64,000 nucleotides of DNA from NCBI GenBank assembly GCA_964570325.1, contig CAZMXS010000003.1:1-64000 (forward strand). The letters are read 5' to 3'. The translations under genes and the position numbers were made by a program. Source of the DNA: CAZMXS01 sp964570325. Lineage in GTDB: Bacteria > Verrucomicrobiota > Kiritimatiellia > CAIQIC01 > CAZMXS01. This document shows positions 47,901 to 55,259 of the stretch, one piece after another; positions within the stretch are counted from its first letter, which is position 1, and the number at the start of each line of letters is the position of its first letter. The notes under the pieces were generated by a model. It saw only the letters and a program-made list of their open reading frames with translations. It was not told the origin of the DNA and did not search any database.

Positions 47901-50900
47901 TGATCGTTTGGTCAGCCTTCGCCACAACCAGTTCCACCACCACCAGTTGCGGGCTGTTGGTTGCATCGAGCGCCGTTACCCGATTGGTCGCCCAGTGCGT
48001 GCCCGCATTGAGCCCCGTGATGTCCACGACATTGGTCAGCCGTGTGGCGGCGCCGTCGGCCACCGTGCCCTGCGCCGGCCGCACCGTCAGCCAGCCGGCT
48101 GCCGTCGAGCCATAGGCCAGGATGTTGGTGTAGGTATAGACGCTGACGCCGTTGTTGCCCATCCACACCAGCTGATCCGCCGGGTTCGCGCCCAGGTACG
48201 TCGCCGCGAACGTCAACCGGTTGGTCGCGAGGTCAATGTTGCCGCCCAACCCGAAGGCCGTGACGTTCATCACGAACGGCGTGTTGGTGCCGTTGTGGAC
48301 AAAGTTCAAGGCCGCGTTCTGCCGGCCGCCCTGGGGCGTGAAGACCACGCTGAAATTAACCGCGGATAACGCGGATATCGCGGCTGGCGGATCAAGAATC
48401 CGAAACGCCGCGGCGCCAACACCGGAGGTCGTCACGCCGCTGATAACGAGCGCCGTGTTGCCGGAGTTGGTGATGCTGAACGTGTTGGTCCGGGTCTCGA
48501 ACCCGACAATCGCCGCGCCAAAGTCGGTGCCGTCCGCCGTGTCCGGCGTGTTGTTGTTGACGATCGTCTCAAAGTTAGTCCCGAGCATCCGGAACTGCGG
48601 CATCAGGTACGTGAAGGCGTTCGACTTCACCGTCTCGCCGTAACTGACAGAGAACACGCGCACGTCGCCCAGGCCAGCCGCAGCGGCGCCGGCCACCACC
48701 ACAATCTGCGTGGCGGATTGGCTGGATATTCCACTGACGCTCACCCCGCACAGCGTCACATTGGTCACATCCGCGCCGTTGCATAAGTTAGAGCCGCTGA
48801 TGACGACCTGATAGCCGCCGGTGTACGAGCCGGAGGGGGGGGTGACCCCAAGCGTCTCTATTATGGAGGGCTTCCATTGCGCGATGCGATTGGCGGAAAC
48901 CCCGCCGATTTCCGTAAAACCGCCGCCGGCAAAAAGAGAACCATTGTGTTGTTTCAACGCCAGAACATTATCGTCGGTTCCGGTTCCCAGGTTGGTCCAA
49001 CTGGTTCCATCCCAGCAGGCGATACTCTTGGCCGCCACGCCGCCGACAGACGTGAACCAACCGCCGGCAAAGAGATTCGTGCCATCCCAATCCAGCGCAC
49101 TCACTCCCCCGTCGTCAAGACTGCCGCCCACCGCGCTCCAGTTGGTGCCATCCCATTTCGCCAATCCCCGCGCGGCAACCCCTCCCGCGGTGGTGAAATA
49201 ACCGCCGGCATACAGATTGGTCCCGTCATGTTTCAGCGAGTAAACGGCATTATTCATGCCGCTGCCGAGATTGGTCCAGGTCGCGCCGTCCCACATGGCG
49301 ATACGGCTCGCGGCCACCACACCGGCGGTCGAAAACCCGCCGGCCGCAAAAAGATGCGATCCGTTATGAGCCAAAGCGTACACGGAGCCATTCAATCCCG
49401 CGCCCAGGTTCGTCCAACTTGCTCCATCCCACATGGCTATGCGCTCGACTCTGACCACACCGGCCGTACGGAAGGTGCCACCCGCATATAAGCGCAAACC
49501 GTCATGGTCCAGCGCCAATACATTATTGTTCAAGCCGCTGCCCAGATTGGTCCATGATGAACCGTTCCAACGGGCGATGCGCGACGCCGGCCTGCCGCCC
49601 GCCGAAGTGAACCCACCCCCCGCGAAGAGATTGGCGCCATCCGTCCACAAGGCATACACGGTTTGATCCATACCCGACCCCAAGTTGGTCCAAGCCGCGC
49701 CGTTCCATGAGGCCGCGTAATAAGATGTCACGCCCCCGGCATCCCAGAAGCCACCGCCGGCGTACAACTGGGCGCCGGCATGAGCGAGCGCGTTGACGGC
49801 ATCGTCAACGCCAGTTCCAAGATTGGTCCAGGCATAGGGTCCGGGAACCATGCCGCCGATATATCCGACCGGATTGTAGGTGTACGCCCCGGGCAGCGCC
49901 GTCTCGCCGTTATCCGAAGTCTGCACGGTGAAGTCCACCAAGCCCGCGTTGGCAGCCGGCGGCATGACGATCGTGAACCAGTAATGGCCGGATTCCACGG
50001 GCACAACACCCACGCTCCCAACCAGCACATTGGTCACCGTGCCGACATAGCCGTTCGACACCGTCACAAAATTCCCGCCCGCAAACGGACCGTTGTTCGG
50101 CATGATGGTGGCGGGCACTTGGCTGACGTTGAAATAGACCGTATCGTTGGTCACGCCCAGCCAGTTGACATTGCCCGGCTGCGAGACACGCAGCGCCACC
50201 TGCCCGTCCCGCGTGAACGTCATGTTCGTCCCGTCCGTGATAACGGCCGGCCCCGACAACACGGTAAACACAGGGTTCAGCCCCGAGCTTGCGGTCGCGC
50301 TCAATCCCAACCGATTCGTCGCCCACTGGTCGCCCGGATTCGAGAATTCGAGCGTTTGCGCCGCCCTGGAAACTGTCAGCGTGTTGGTCTGAACGCCTTC
50401 ATAATCGGCGTCCACAATGGACACCACAACAGTATAACGGCCTCCGTTCACCGGCGCGTTAGTGTCGCCGTCGTAGGTCAAATCATAGTCCAATCCATCC
50501 GGGACGGTTGCCACCAGTACGGGCCGCGGTTCGCCGTTGTAGGTCTGTTGCAAAGCGGAAACATAAATCTGGGCAATGGCCTTGAAAACCGTGAAGGTGT
50601 TGGTCACTTCAGGCGCCGGATGGTAATTGGGATCATCTTCCGCCCTGGCCACGATGACGCATTCGCCATTGCCGACAAAGCTCAAATTGGTTCCGTCCTC
50701 GATAACCGCAATCGCGGTCAGGTTCGTAAACTCCACTTCGCTTCCGCTGCTTGCCGTCGCCCGTAAGGTCACTTGGTTCGTGATGAACTGATCGCCAATC
50801 TGTGGGAAGTTGATCGTCTGATTCGCCTTGGCGATCGAGAGGGTTCCCGTGACTTCGCCCGCGAAAATCGCGTCTTTAATCTCGGCCTTGACCGGATAGT

Positions 50901-53900
50901 TGCCCGCGCCGGATGGCGCAGACTTGTCAGACCACTCGCCGCCCACTTCGTAGCGCAGCACCACCGTCAAGCCCTCCGGAACGGTCGCGGCCGATGCGCT
51001 CTTGGATCCGCCATCGTACACATAGCTCAAATTGGTGATTGAAACCGTTGCAGGCGCCTTGGTCACGGTGAAGATGTTTGTCACCTCGACCGCCGCCATC
51101 CAGTTGCTGTTGCCGGGCTGCGAGGCCACCACCCGCACTTCTCCCGCGCCCGTGAAGGACAGGTTCGTGCCGTCGGCGAGTGTTGCCGGGCTGTTCACCA
51201 CGCGGAAGCTCACCGGAAGCCCGGACGATGCCGGTGCCGAAAGTCCAAGCGTATTGGTGGTCACCTGATCCGGAATCTGCGCAAACTCGATGTGCTGCGT
51301 ACCCTTATGGACGGTCAGGCTCACCAGCATCGGCACCGGCGAGTTGGCTGCTTCGCCGGACACGATCCAGTTTGTCGCCCGGTACTCGCCCGCGTTCCGT
51401 CCCGTCACGCTCGCCACTGTGCCGGTGTGGATTTGTTGCTCCGCCCCCTCCAGATAGCCGGTTGGCCCCACAATCGCCAGCCAGTCGGCCGCCGCGCCGT
51501 AGCGAATTTCGTTGGTGTAGCCATAGGCCGACGCCGCCGGGTTGGTGTTGGCCACGATGAACGTCGCCTCGCCCAGGATAACGGCATCCGGATAGCGCCC
51601 CTCGAAGCTCATGCTCGATCCGACCAGGAAAATCTCGCCCGGCTCAATGCCCGTGCCGCTGAAGTTCAGCACATACGGCGTATTCGTGCCGTTGTGGGAG
51701 ACGCTCAAAGATAGCGCATGCGCGCCGAGTGCCCTCGGTTCGTAGCGCACCGTGATGTTGCTCGCGCTGCCCGCCGAAACCACCTCCGGCATTCCCTGAA
51801 CAATGAAGAACTCAACGCCCACGCCGTTTGTGCCGATTCCTGAAACGACGAGATCGCCCAAGCCGCTATTGGTGATTGAAAGCACAACCTCCGCCAAGGC
51901 ATTGGTCGCCACGGTGCCGAAGTCGGTGCCCAGCGCCGGATTCGCCGGCGCGCCGTTGGGAACCACCTGCCCCGTTAGCGTTTGAACCTCCATCTTCGGC
52001 TCGTAGGCGATCACCAACGTTCCCGTTGCCGTGCCGTCATAGATGGGATCGTACGTCGCCGCCGACACGGAATAGGAACCCACCGCCGAAGGCGCATTCG
52101 TGTCGCCGTCATAGGTGAACAGCACGGTCAAGCCCTCCGGAACGGTCGCGGCCGAAACCGGCTTGGGATCGCCGTCAAAGAACTGGTTCAGCTTGTGCAG
52201 CGTCACGATCGCATCCAACGGCGAAACCGGAATGATGCGGGAATTTTCCGCGGAAAGATAATTGTCATCCCCCGCCTGCAAGACCCGCACCATCACCGAG
52301 CCCGCCGCCGTGAACGACAAATTCGTCCCCTCGCTCAAGCGTCCGGGCCCGCTGACCACGCTGAAGGTCACCGGCAATCCGCTCGGCACCGTGGCCGAAA
52401 GGCCCACGACGTTCGTCACCGGCACAACGCCCGGATCGTCAATTTCGATCCTCTGCGCTGCTTTTGCGCACGCCACCTGAACCGTCACCGATGCCGCCAG
52501 ATAGAGATCATCCGCCGCCTTCGTCGCCACAAACGTAACCGTGCCCGTGCCGGACGTGATAACGACATTGGTGACATCCGCAATGGCGCCCGCGCCGCTC
52601 GCGACCGCGAAGCTCCACGCGCCGCTGCCCGATCCGCCGCTCGCTGAAAGATGGTTTGTCGTCCCGAAGGTCATCGGCGTGGCGGGCAGGAAGGAAATCG
52701 GCTGTTGAGCCGTTTTGCTCACGGTATAGATATTTGTCAGCGGGGGCGCCGCCAGATAATTACCGGTCCCCGCCTGCGTAACGCGCACCGTCACCGAGCC
52801 CGAACTCGTGAAGAAGAGTTGATTGCCGTTTAACGAACCCGGCCCGCCCACCACCTCGAACGACGGAGTTAACTCCCGATCCGATGTCGCGTTCAATGTG
52901 GCAGTTTGAAGCGTCGTGAATACGCTCCCGTTCGTCGGCGTGAAGCCGGACAGCGTCTGCGAGGCCTTCGCAATCACCTGCGTGAAGACGGCGTAACCCG
53001 CATGAGTGAAATCGCTCACCTCGGCGCTGATAAAATAGGTTCCTGCATCCGTCGCCGGGGAGCCGGACGTCAGATAGTTCGTCACGATGGTTTTTCCCGC
53101 CGGAATCGAGGTGATCTCCACCGGCTTCGGGTCGCCGTCATACGTCGGGTTAAGGCCGGTTGCCTCGAAGGCCACCGGCATGCGCGTCACGTTGAACGTC
53201 CGGCTGGTCGCGGCATACGCATAGCTTTCATTGCCGTCTTGGATGGCTAAAATGGTGACGAATCCCACCCCCCCGAACGACAAGTTCGTAGCACCCGAGA
53301 TGGAGGCATTTCCCGAAGCCACCTCGAACCGCACATCCAATCCCGACGAGGCCGTTGCGGCAAGCCCGACAACATTCGTCAAAACCTGATCGGCGATGGC
53401 CGGGAACGTAATCGTCTGCTCGTTGGGCACGCCCTGCCCGGACAGGTTCATGGTGAACGGATTGTCCGTGCCGGCATTATTCGTAATCACCAGCGAGGCG
53501 GAATAAAGGGTGGAAGCCGCCGGCGAGAACACAACCAGCACGTTCGAAGCATTACCCGGAGCCAACACGCTGGGCACCCCTCGCACGGCGAAAGCCGCCG
53601 CGCCCACGCCGTTGGTCGTCCATGAGAAATTCGTCAGGGCCAACGCGCCCTCATTGCGGAAAACAAAGGTATTGGTGTACTTTTGCCCGGCTGCAAAGGT
53701 TCTGCTGCCGAAATCTGTTCCGTTCTCCGCCGAAGGATTCGCGCCATTTGTGATCAATTGACTATTGCCCCGGATGGCCAGCGTGGCCGAAGCCGCCGGT
53801 TGATACGTGAAAGCGTTGCTGCGAATCGTTAAGCCGTATTCGACCGACCGCACCAGCACATCGCCCAGCCCATAGCCGCTCGCGCCCGCCGTCACTACGA

Positions 53901-55257
53901 TCTGCGTGCCGCCATGCACCGCCATGACCGCCGCCTCCACCCCGCACAACTTCACCGACGTCACATCCCCGGCTGTGCCATTGCAAAGATTCGACCCGCT
54001 GATCGCCACGGTGATCCCGCCCGTGAACGGGCCGGTGGAGGGCTCCACCCCGGTACCACCATTAATATCCGGTTCAAAGCCCCGAATACGCATACAGTTG
54101 AGAAAAACATAGTTGTTGTAGGTGCCGCCGGAGCCCGGCCATTGAACGATCGTAAGCGCCTTGTTGGATGGAGCAATGTCGGACCAGGTCATAATCCGGT
54201 CAGAATAATAAGCCGCATTGGTTGCATCCGCATTGTTGCCAGCACCACCCGGGTTCTGCCAGGTAGCCGACGCATTGGTGCCCCAATTGCCCCCGGCGGT
54301 ACCCCAGGCCGCCGACCACACTCCTTGAAACAGCTTCGTGTTAAACTTCCAACTGGAGCCGCCACCATAGTAAGCGCCAATGAAATCCACGTAGTAGCTG
54401 GAGCCCGGCAGATTCGTAATCACCACGTAGTTGCTGGCCACAATCAAGCAATAGATGAAATTAGTCGCGGGGTTTTGGGCGATCCAGTCGTAACTGGGAT
54501 ATTTAATGCCATCAGCGCCGTAATCACTCGCATAGTTGGAAATGTTGACATAAACGCCATTGGTAAGGCCGTTCGTGGACATCAATTCGATCGAGGTGCC
54601 GGTCAAACTACGATCATAATATGTCCAACGGCTCTCGCCATCCGCTGCCGTGTTGGTCGGATAGCGGACGGATTTGTTGGGGTCTGTGGAAGTCGTCCCG
54701 AAGAAGTTAACTCGGTAATCCATCCAGCGCACCCCCGCACCTCCACCGATCACCCCCGCCGGGCGGTAGGTATAGACATTACCGAACACCGTGTTGCCTT
54801 TGCAAACGGACTGTACGGTAATGCTGACCGTCTGTCCCGCCGTGCCCGGCGAGGCCACGAAGGACACCCAATTCGTCCCCTGGCCCGTGATGTTGGTGAT
54901 GTTGACCCCGTTCATCACGATATTGGTGATGTCGTTTCCGCCGCAACCGAACGGCACATTGGTGAGGGTCACGATGTTTCCGCCCGCCGCCGGACCGAAA
55001 ACCTGCGAAAGCGTCTGCGTGGCTGTCCAGGCGTAGCCCTGGAAGTTGACGACGTAAGGGGTCACGGTGGAATCGTTCGCGATCTCCAGCGCCGCCAGGA
55101 CTCGCCCATGCGCGGAAGGCGCGAACCTTACGCTAAAGTTGCTCACAGCGGATTGCGCCGCGACTTTCGACGGGATGCCGGATATTTCAAATTTTGCCGC
55201 GTGCGCGGTCATTCCAGCCGTCAAGGACGTCAAAAGAACGAGAGTTGTTTTTTTCAT
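41956..55257 (-). CDS. Giant secreted repeat protein (about 4433 residues)
   Basis: The protein starts with a signal peptide (1-20, ending TAHA) followed by the second half of a choice-of-anchor D domain (21-80). Later parts include TIG domains (about 85-165, 400-485, 1715-1800, 2130-2220), full choice-of-anchor D domains (490-610, 1085-1205, 2220-2335, 2680-2800, 3120-3245, 3610-3725) and a seven-bladed propeller (1805-2130). Long Ig-like/MBG arrays repeat the pattern GLAATASSGLPVSF. Calcium-binding DTDGDGMPDTWED repeats and a terminal module starting VIEWPSAAERVYSVYF close it. It is probably an adhesin or matrix protein. Its ATG overlaps the stop of the upstream gene. A 100-N gap lies at about residues 3866-3899. 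Confidence 0.72.
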   Translation of the reverse strand: MKKTTLVLLTSLTAGMTAHAAKFEISGIPSKVAAQSAVSNFSVRFAPSAHGRVLAALEIANDSTVTPYVVNFQGYAWTATQTLSQVFGPAAGGNIVTLTNVPFGCGGNDITNIVMNGVNITNITGQGTNWVSFVASPGTAGQTVSITVQSVCKGNTVFGNVYTYRPAGVIGGGAGVRWMDYRVNFFGTTSTDPNKSVRYPTNTAADGESRWTYYDRSLTGTSIELMSTNGLTNGVYVNISNYASDYGADGIKYPSYDWIAQNPATNFIYCLIVASNYVVITNLPGSSYYVDFIGAYYGGGSSWKFNTKLFQGVWSAAWGTAGGNWGTNASATWQNPGGAGNNADATNAAYYSDRIMTWSDIAPSNKALTIVQWPGSGGTYNNYVFLNCMRIRGFEPDINGGTGVEPSTGPFTGGITVAISGSNLCNGTAGDVTSVKLCGVEAAVMAVHGGTQIVVTAGASGYGLGDVLVRSVEYGLTIRSNAFTYQPAASATLAIRGNSQLITNGANPSAENGTDFGSRTFAAGQKYTNTFVFRNEGALALTNFSWTTNGVGAAAFAVRGVPSVLAPGNASNVLVVFSPAASTLYSASLVITNNAGTDNPFTMNLSGQGVPNEQTITFPAIADQVLTNVVGLAATASSGLDVRFEVASGNASISGATNLSFGGVGFVTILAIQDGNESYAYAATSRTFNVTRMPVAFEATGLNPTYDGDPKPVEITSIPAGKTIVTNYLTSGSPATDAGTYFISAEVSDFTHAGYAVFTQVIAKASQTLSGFTPTNGSVFTTLQTATLNATSDRELTPSFEVVGGPGSLNGNQLFFTSSGSVTVRVTQAGTGNYLAAPPLTNIYTVSKTAQQPISFLPATPMTFGTTNHLSASGGSGSGAWSFAVASGAGAIADVTNVVITSGTGTVTFVATKAADDLYLAASVTVQVACAKAAQRIEIDDPGVVPVTNVVGLSATVPSGLPVTFSVVSGPGRLSEGTNLSFTAAGSVMVRVLQAGDDNYLSAENSRIIPVSPLDAIVTLHKLNQFFDGDPKPVSAATVPEGLTVLFTYDGDTNAPSAVGSYSVSAATYDPIYDGTATGTLVIAYEPKMEVQTLTGQVVPNGAPANPALGTDFGTVATNALAEVVLSITNSGLGDLVVSGIGTNGVGVEFFIVQGMPEVVSAGSASNITVRYEPRALGAHALSLSVSHNGTNTPYVLNFSGTGIEPGEIFLVGSSMSFEGRYPDAVILGEATFIVANTNPAASAYGYTNEIRYGAAADWLAIVGPTGYLEGAEQQIHTGTVASVTGRNAGEYRATNWIVSGEAANSPVPMLVSLTVHKGTQHIEFAQIPDQVTTNTLGLSAPASSGLPVSFRVVNSPATLADGTNLSFTGAGEVRVVASQPGNSNWMAAVEVTNIFTVTKAPATVSITNLSYVYDGGSKSASAATVPEGLTVVLRYEVGGEWSDKSAPSGAGNYPVKAEIKDAIFAGEVTGTLSIAKANQTINFPQIGDQFITNQVTLRATASSGSEVEFTNLTAIAVIEDGTNLSFVGNGECVIVARAEDDPNYHPAPEVTNTFTVFKAIAQIYVSALQQTYNGEPRPVLVATVPDGLDYDLTYDGDTNAPVNGGRYTVVVSIVDADYEGVQTNTLTVSRAAQTLEFSNPGDQWATNRLGLSATASSGLNPVFTVLSGPAVITDGTNMTFTRDGQVALRVSQPGNVNWLGVTNDTVYFNVSQVPATIMPNNGPFAGGNFVTVSNGYVGTVTNVLVGSVGVVPVESGHYWFTIVMPPAANAGLVDFTVQTSDNGETALPGAYTYNPVGYIGGMVPGPYAWTNLGTGVDDAVNALAHAGAQLYAGGGFWDAGGVTSYYAASWNGAAWTNLGSGMDQTVYALWTDGANLFAGGGFTSAGGRPASRIARWNGSSWTNLGSGLNNNVLALDHDGLRLYAGGTFRTAGVVRVERIAMWDGASWTNLGAGLNGSVYALAHNGSHLFAAGGFSTAGVVAASRIAMWDGATWTNLGSGMNNAVYSLKHDGTNLYAGGYFTTAGGVAARGLAKWDGTNWSAVGGSLDDGGVSALDWDGTNLFAGGWFTSVGGVAAKSIACWDGTSWTNLGTGTDDNVLALKQHNGSLFAGGGFTEIGGVSANRIAQWKPSIIETLGVTPPSGSYTGGYQVVISGSNLCNGADVTNVTLCGVSVSGISSQSATQIVVVAGAAAAGLGDVRVFSVSYGETVKSNAFTYLMPQFRMLGTNFETIVNNNTPDTADGTDFGAAIVGFETRTNTFSITNSGNTALVISGVTTSGVGAAAFRILDPPAAISALSAVNFSVVFTPQGGRQNAALNFVHNGTNTPFVMNVTAFGLGGNIDLATNRLTFAATYLGANPADQLVWMGNNGVSVYTYTNILAYGSTAAGWLTVRPAQGTVADGAATRLTNVVDITGLNAGTHWATNRVTALDATNSPQLVVVELVVAKADQTISFPALGDQETTNRIGLAATATSGLPVSFAVGSGPAAISGGTNLSFTGAGVVSVIASQAGDTNWNAAPDVTNTFNVSKAVASVTLNNLNQTYDGTPRVVTATTAPAGLTVDITYDGNTWAPTNAGSYAITGVVNEVMYQGSQTGTLVVGKANQTITFPPIGDQFWTNRLGLAATASSGLPVSFATNGGPAEIAGGTNLSFTGYGVVSILASQLGDANWNAAPEVTNTFTVFGPALIVLGTNGEAIASGEAPNAAKGMVYDTVFFNYPCQTNVFTITNAGTGAWRLLGLVTNGSPAFRVMECPATLSTGAAAPWAVAFDTGVIGIHTAQVVLAYDGTDTPFTLNLRGTVEPDLMSIWMATQKVEGIERNVFSRYDWTVWQALTDLRDILNQTNLAGIIVRFGGYTGYNPAFTNGNLVQFKADLDYLLDVFPLTNTVYANTNNVGQKSYIDQYGNYFTTTQPDSYDPLPFTNTYTVILEAGRYTAAAGILQTLENVELVTRYQRIRILASDNTRTQAITFAAIPDQTYPDIVHLGATASSGLPVSYTNLPGNPVQWLSATSIGFTAVGQVDIVAMQTGNVDYLPARAITNSFQVGKGNQTITFPALADTYWLNATGLAATAASGLPVSFAVLSGPGSISDGTNLSFTGVGPVQVVATQAGNANWNPAPDVTNLVNALGPEFILRGTNGAEIANNAAASVTEGTDFGAAIVNVETRTHTFTITNRGTYALAVSGVTTSGAGAAAFSILDAPSVIAVASAVQFSVRFTPLGGQHDAAFSFAFNGTNTPFIVNVAGFGLGGNIDLATNRLTFAATYLGANPADQLVWMGNNGVSAYTYTNILAYGSTAAGWLTVRPALGTVANGAATRLTNVVDITGLNAGTHWATNRVTALDATNSPQLVVVALVVAKADQTISFPAIPDQLATNQVGLAATATSGLPVGFSVLSGPAMISGGTNLSFTSYGVVSIVASQAGDTNWNAAPSVTNTFNVNRATQSELVFTPTSPQTYGTTNTLSTTGGSGTGAVSYAVLSGAGAIISPNRLSALAGTGTVTVTATKAADDFYNPQTVTALVNCIRANQTITFDPIADPFWTNRLGLAATASSGLGVSFAVGAGPAAIVGGTNLSFSGYGTVSIVASQPGDFNYNAAPDVTNTFQALGPEFVLRGTNGAVIASGAAATPTNGTDFGALIVGVQSLTNTFSITNNGTARLTISGVTTSGAGAACFAILNPPAAISASSAVAIRIVFTPLGAQQNAAFTFTYDGTNTPYVLNVAGFGLGGGIKFLTNRLDFAAVYVGTNPAAQFMGVTNVGVSGFTYSNTWTYSSGASGWLGVAPATGTVAQGAQTQLTNAVNIAGVNAGTYYATNMMTAPDATNTPQAYIVALTVAKADQTISFPVIADQWTTNLVGLAATSGSGLPVSFAXXXXXXXXXXXXXXXXXXXXXXXXXXXXXXXXXXLPVSFAVGSGPGVITDGTNLAFTTDGLVSIVASQAGTTNWNAAPSVTNTFMVTKAIAAVTLLDLAQTYTGTPRVVTATTVPSGLGVDFTYNGSTNAPINAGSYAVTGTVNDLMYQGWQTGTLVVAKANQTINFPAIPDQAQTSTVALAATASSGLPVAYEVVYGPCALSYSGTLSFNGAGPAAVAAQQAGDGNWNPASGVTNAFMIRPVVMMLATPTGGGVLTPAAGAHVVDYNTPVAIGVAASAGFRFLWWEAPNGVVLGSLSASDTTATLVSNGLVIAHFAQEVSADATVNIVDWQQYGAFRYLVSFEICNTATDGARLGPTERLGIWSNTMYWLVNPQGTDPETGYPFVNVSGQIAAQVPGGIIDPGVCVTVTNIRMYSISSNPPPNLDWKFWAERLAATNRVDTDGDGMPDTWEDGFPVAVNRYNPFDGGLDYDGDRMWNEWEWISNTDPTDDHSFLYVASILRRVAGQKVIEWPSAAERVYSVYFATNIMSGFQRLATGLPATPPVNVWTDSAPSSVNGIYGIQVEIGP
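43541..43680. other. Assembly gap of 100 N between identical 20-base flanks
   Basis: The N run covers 43561-43660. The 20 bases before it and the 20 bases after it are the same, ACCGCGAAGCTCACCGGCAA. The two copies start 120 bases apart, so the reading frame is preserved. The gap lies in an Ig-like repeat array and is most likely a scaffold join; if the flanks simply overlap, no sequence is missing. Confidence 0.95.
45170..45530. repeat. Copy 1 of a near-identical 350-base intragenic duplication
   Basis: This segment of the giant gene matches 47894-48254 at about 95 percent by eye, at a constant offset of 2724 bases (a multiple of 3). It encodes the BACON-like module GGNIDLATNRLTFAATYLG and the start of the following Ig-like repeat. 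Confidence 0.85.
47894..48254. repeat. Copy 2 of a near-identical 350-base intragenic duplication
   Basis: Partner of 45170-45530. Differences are mostly single third-position changes. A third, more diverged copy of the same module lies near 43740-44090. Confidence 0.85.
48865..49840 (-). repeat. Seven tandem 46-residue repeats (predicted seven-bladed beta-propeller)
   Basis: Within the giant protein seven consecutive repeats follow the pattern WTNLGxGxxxxVxALxxDGxxLxAGGxFxxAGGxxxxxIAxWDG. Six begin with WTNLG and one with WSAVG. Seven units of a blade-length motif suggest one closed propeller. Confidence 0.8.
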
Positions 55258-55259
55258 GG
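55201..55259 (-). other. 59-base segment that splits a choice-of-anchor D domain and supplies a signal peptide
   Basis: Removing 55201-55259 would join TNETEVG (end of the upstream protein) to AAKFEISGIP (start of the downstream mature protein) in one frame. This restores a continuous choice-of-anchor D domain, matching the TNGVGAAAFAVRGVP of a complete copy. The segment contains the upstream stop, the ATGA overlap and codons 1-19 of the new signal peptide. Confidence 0.7.
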
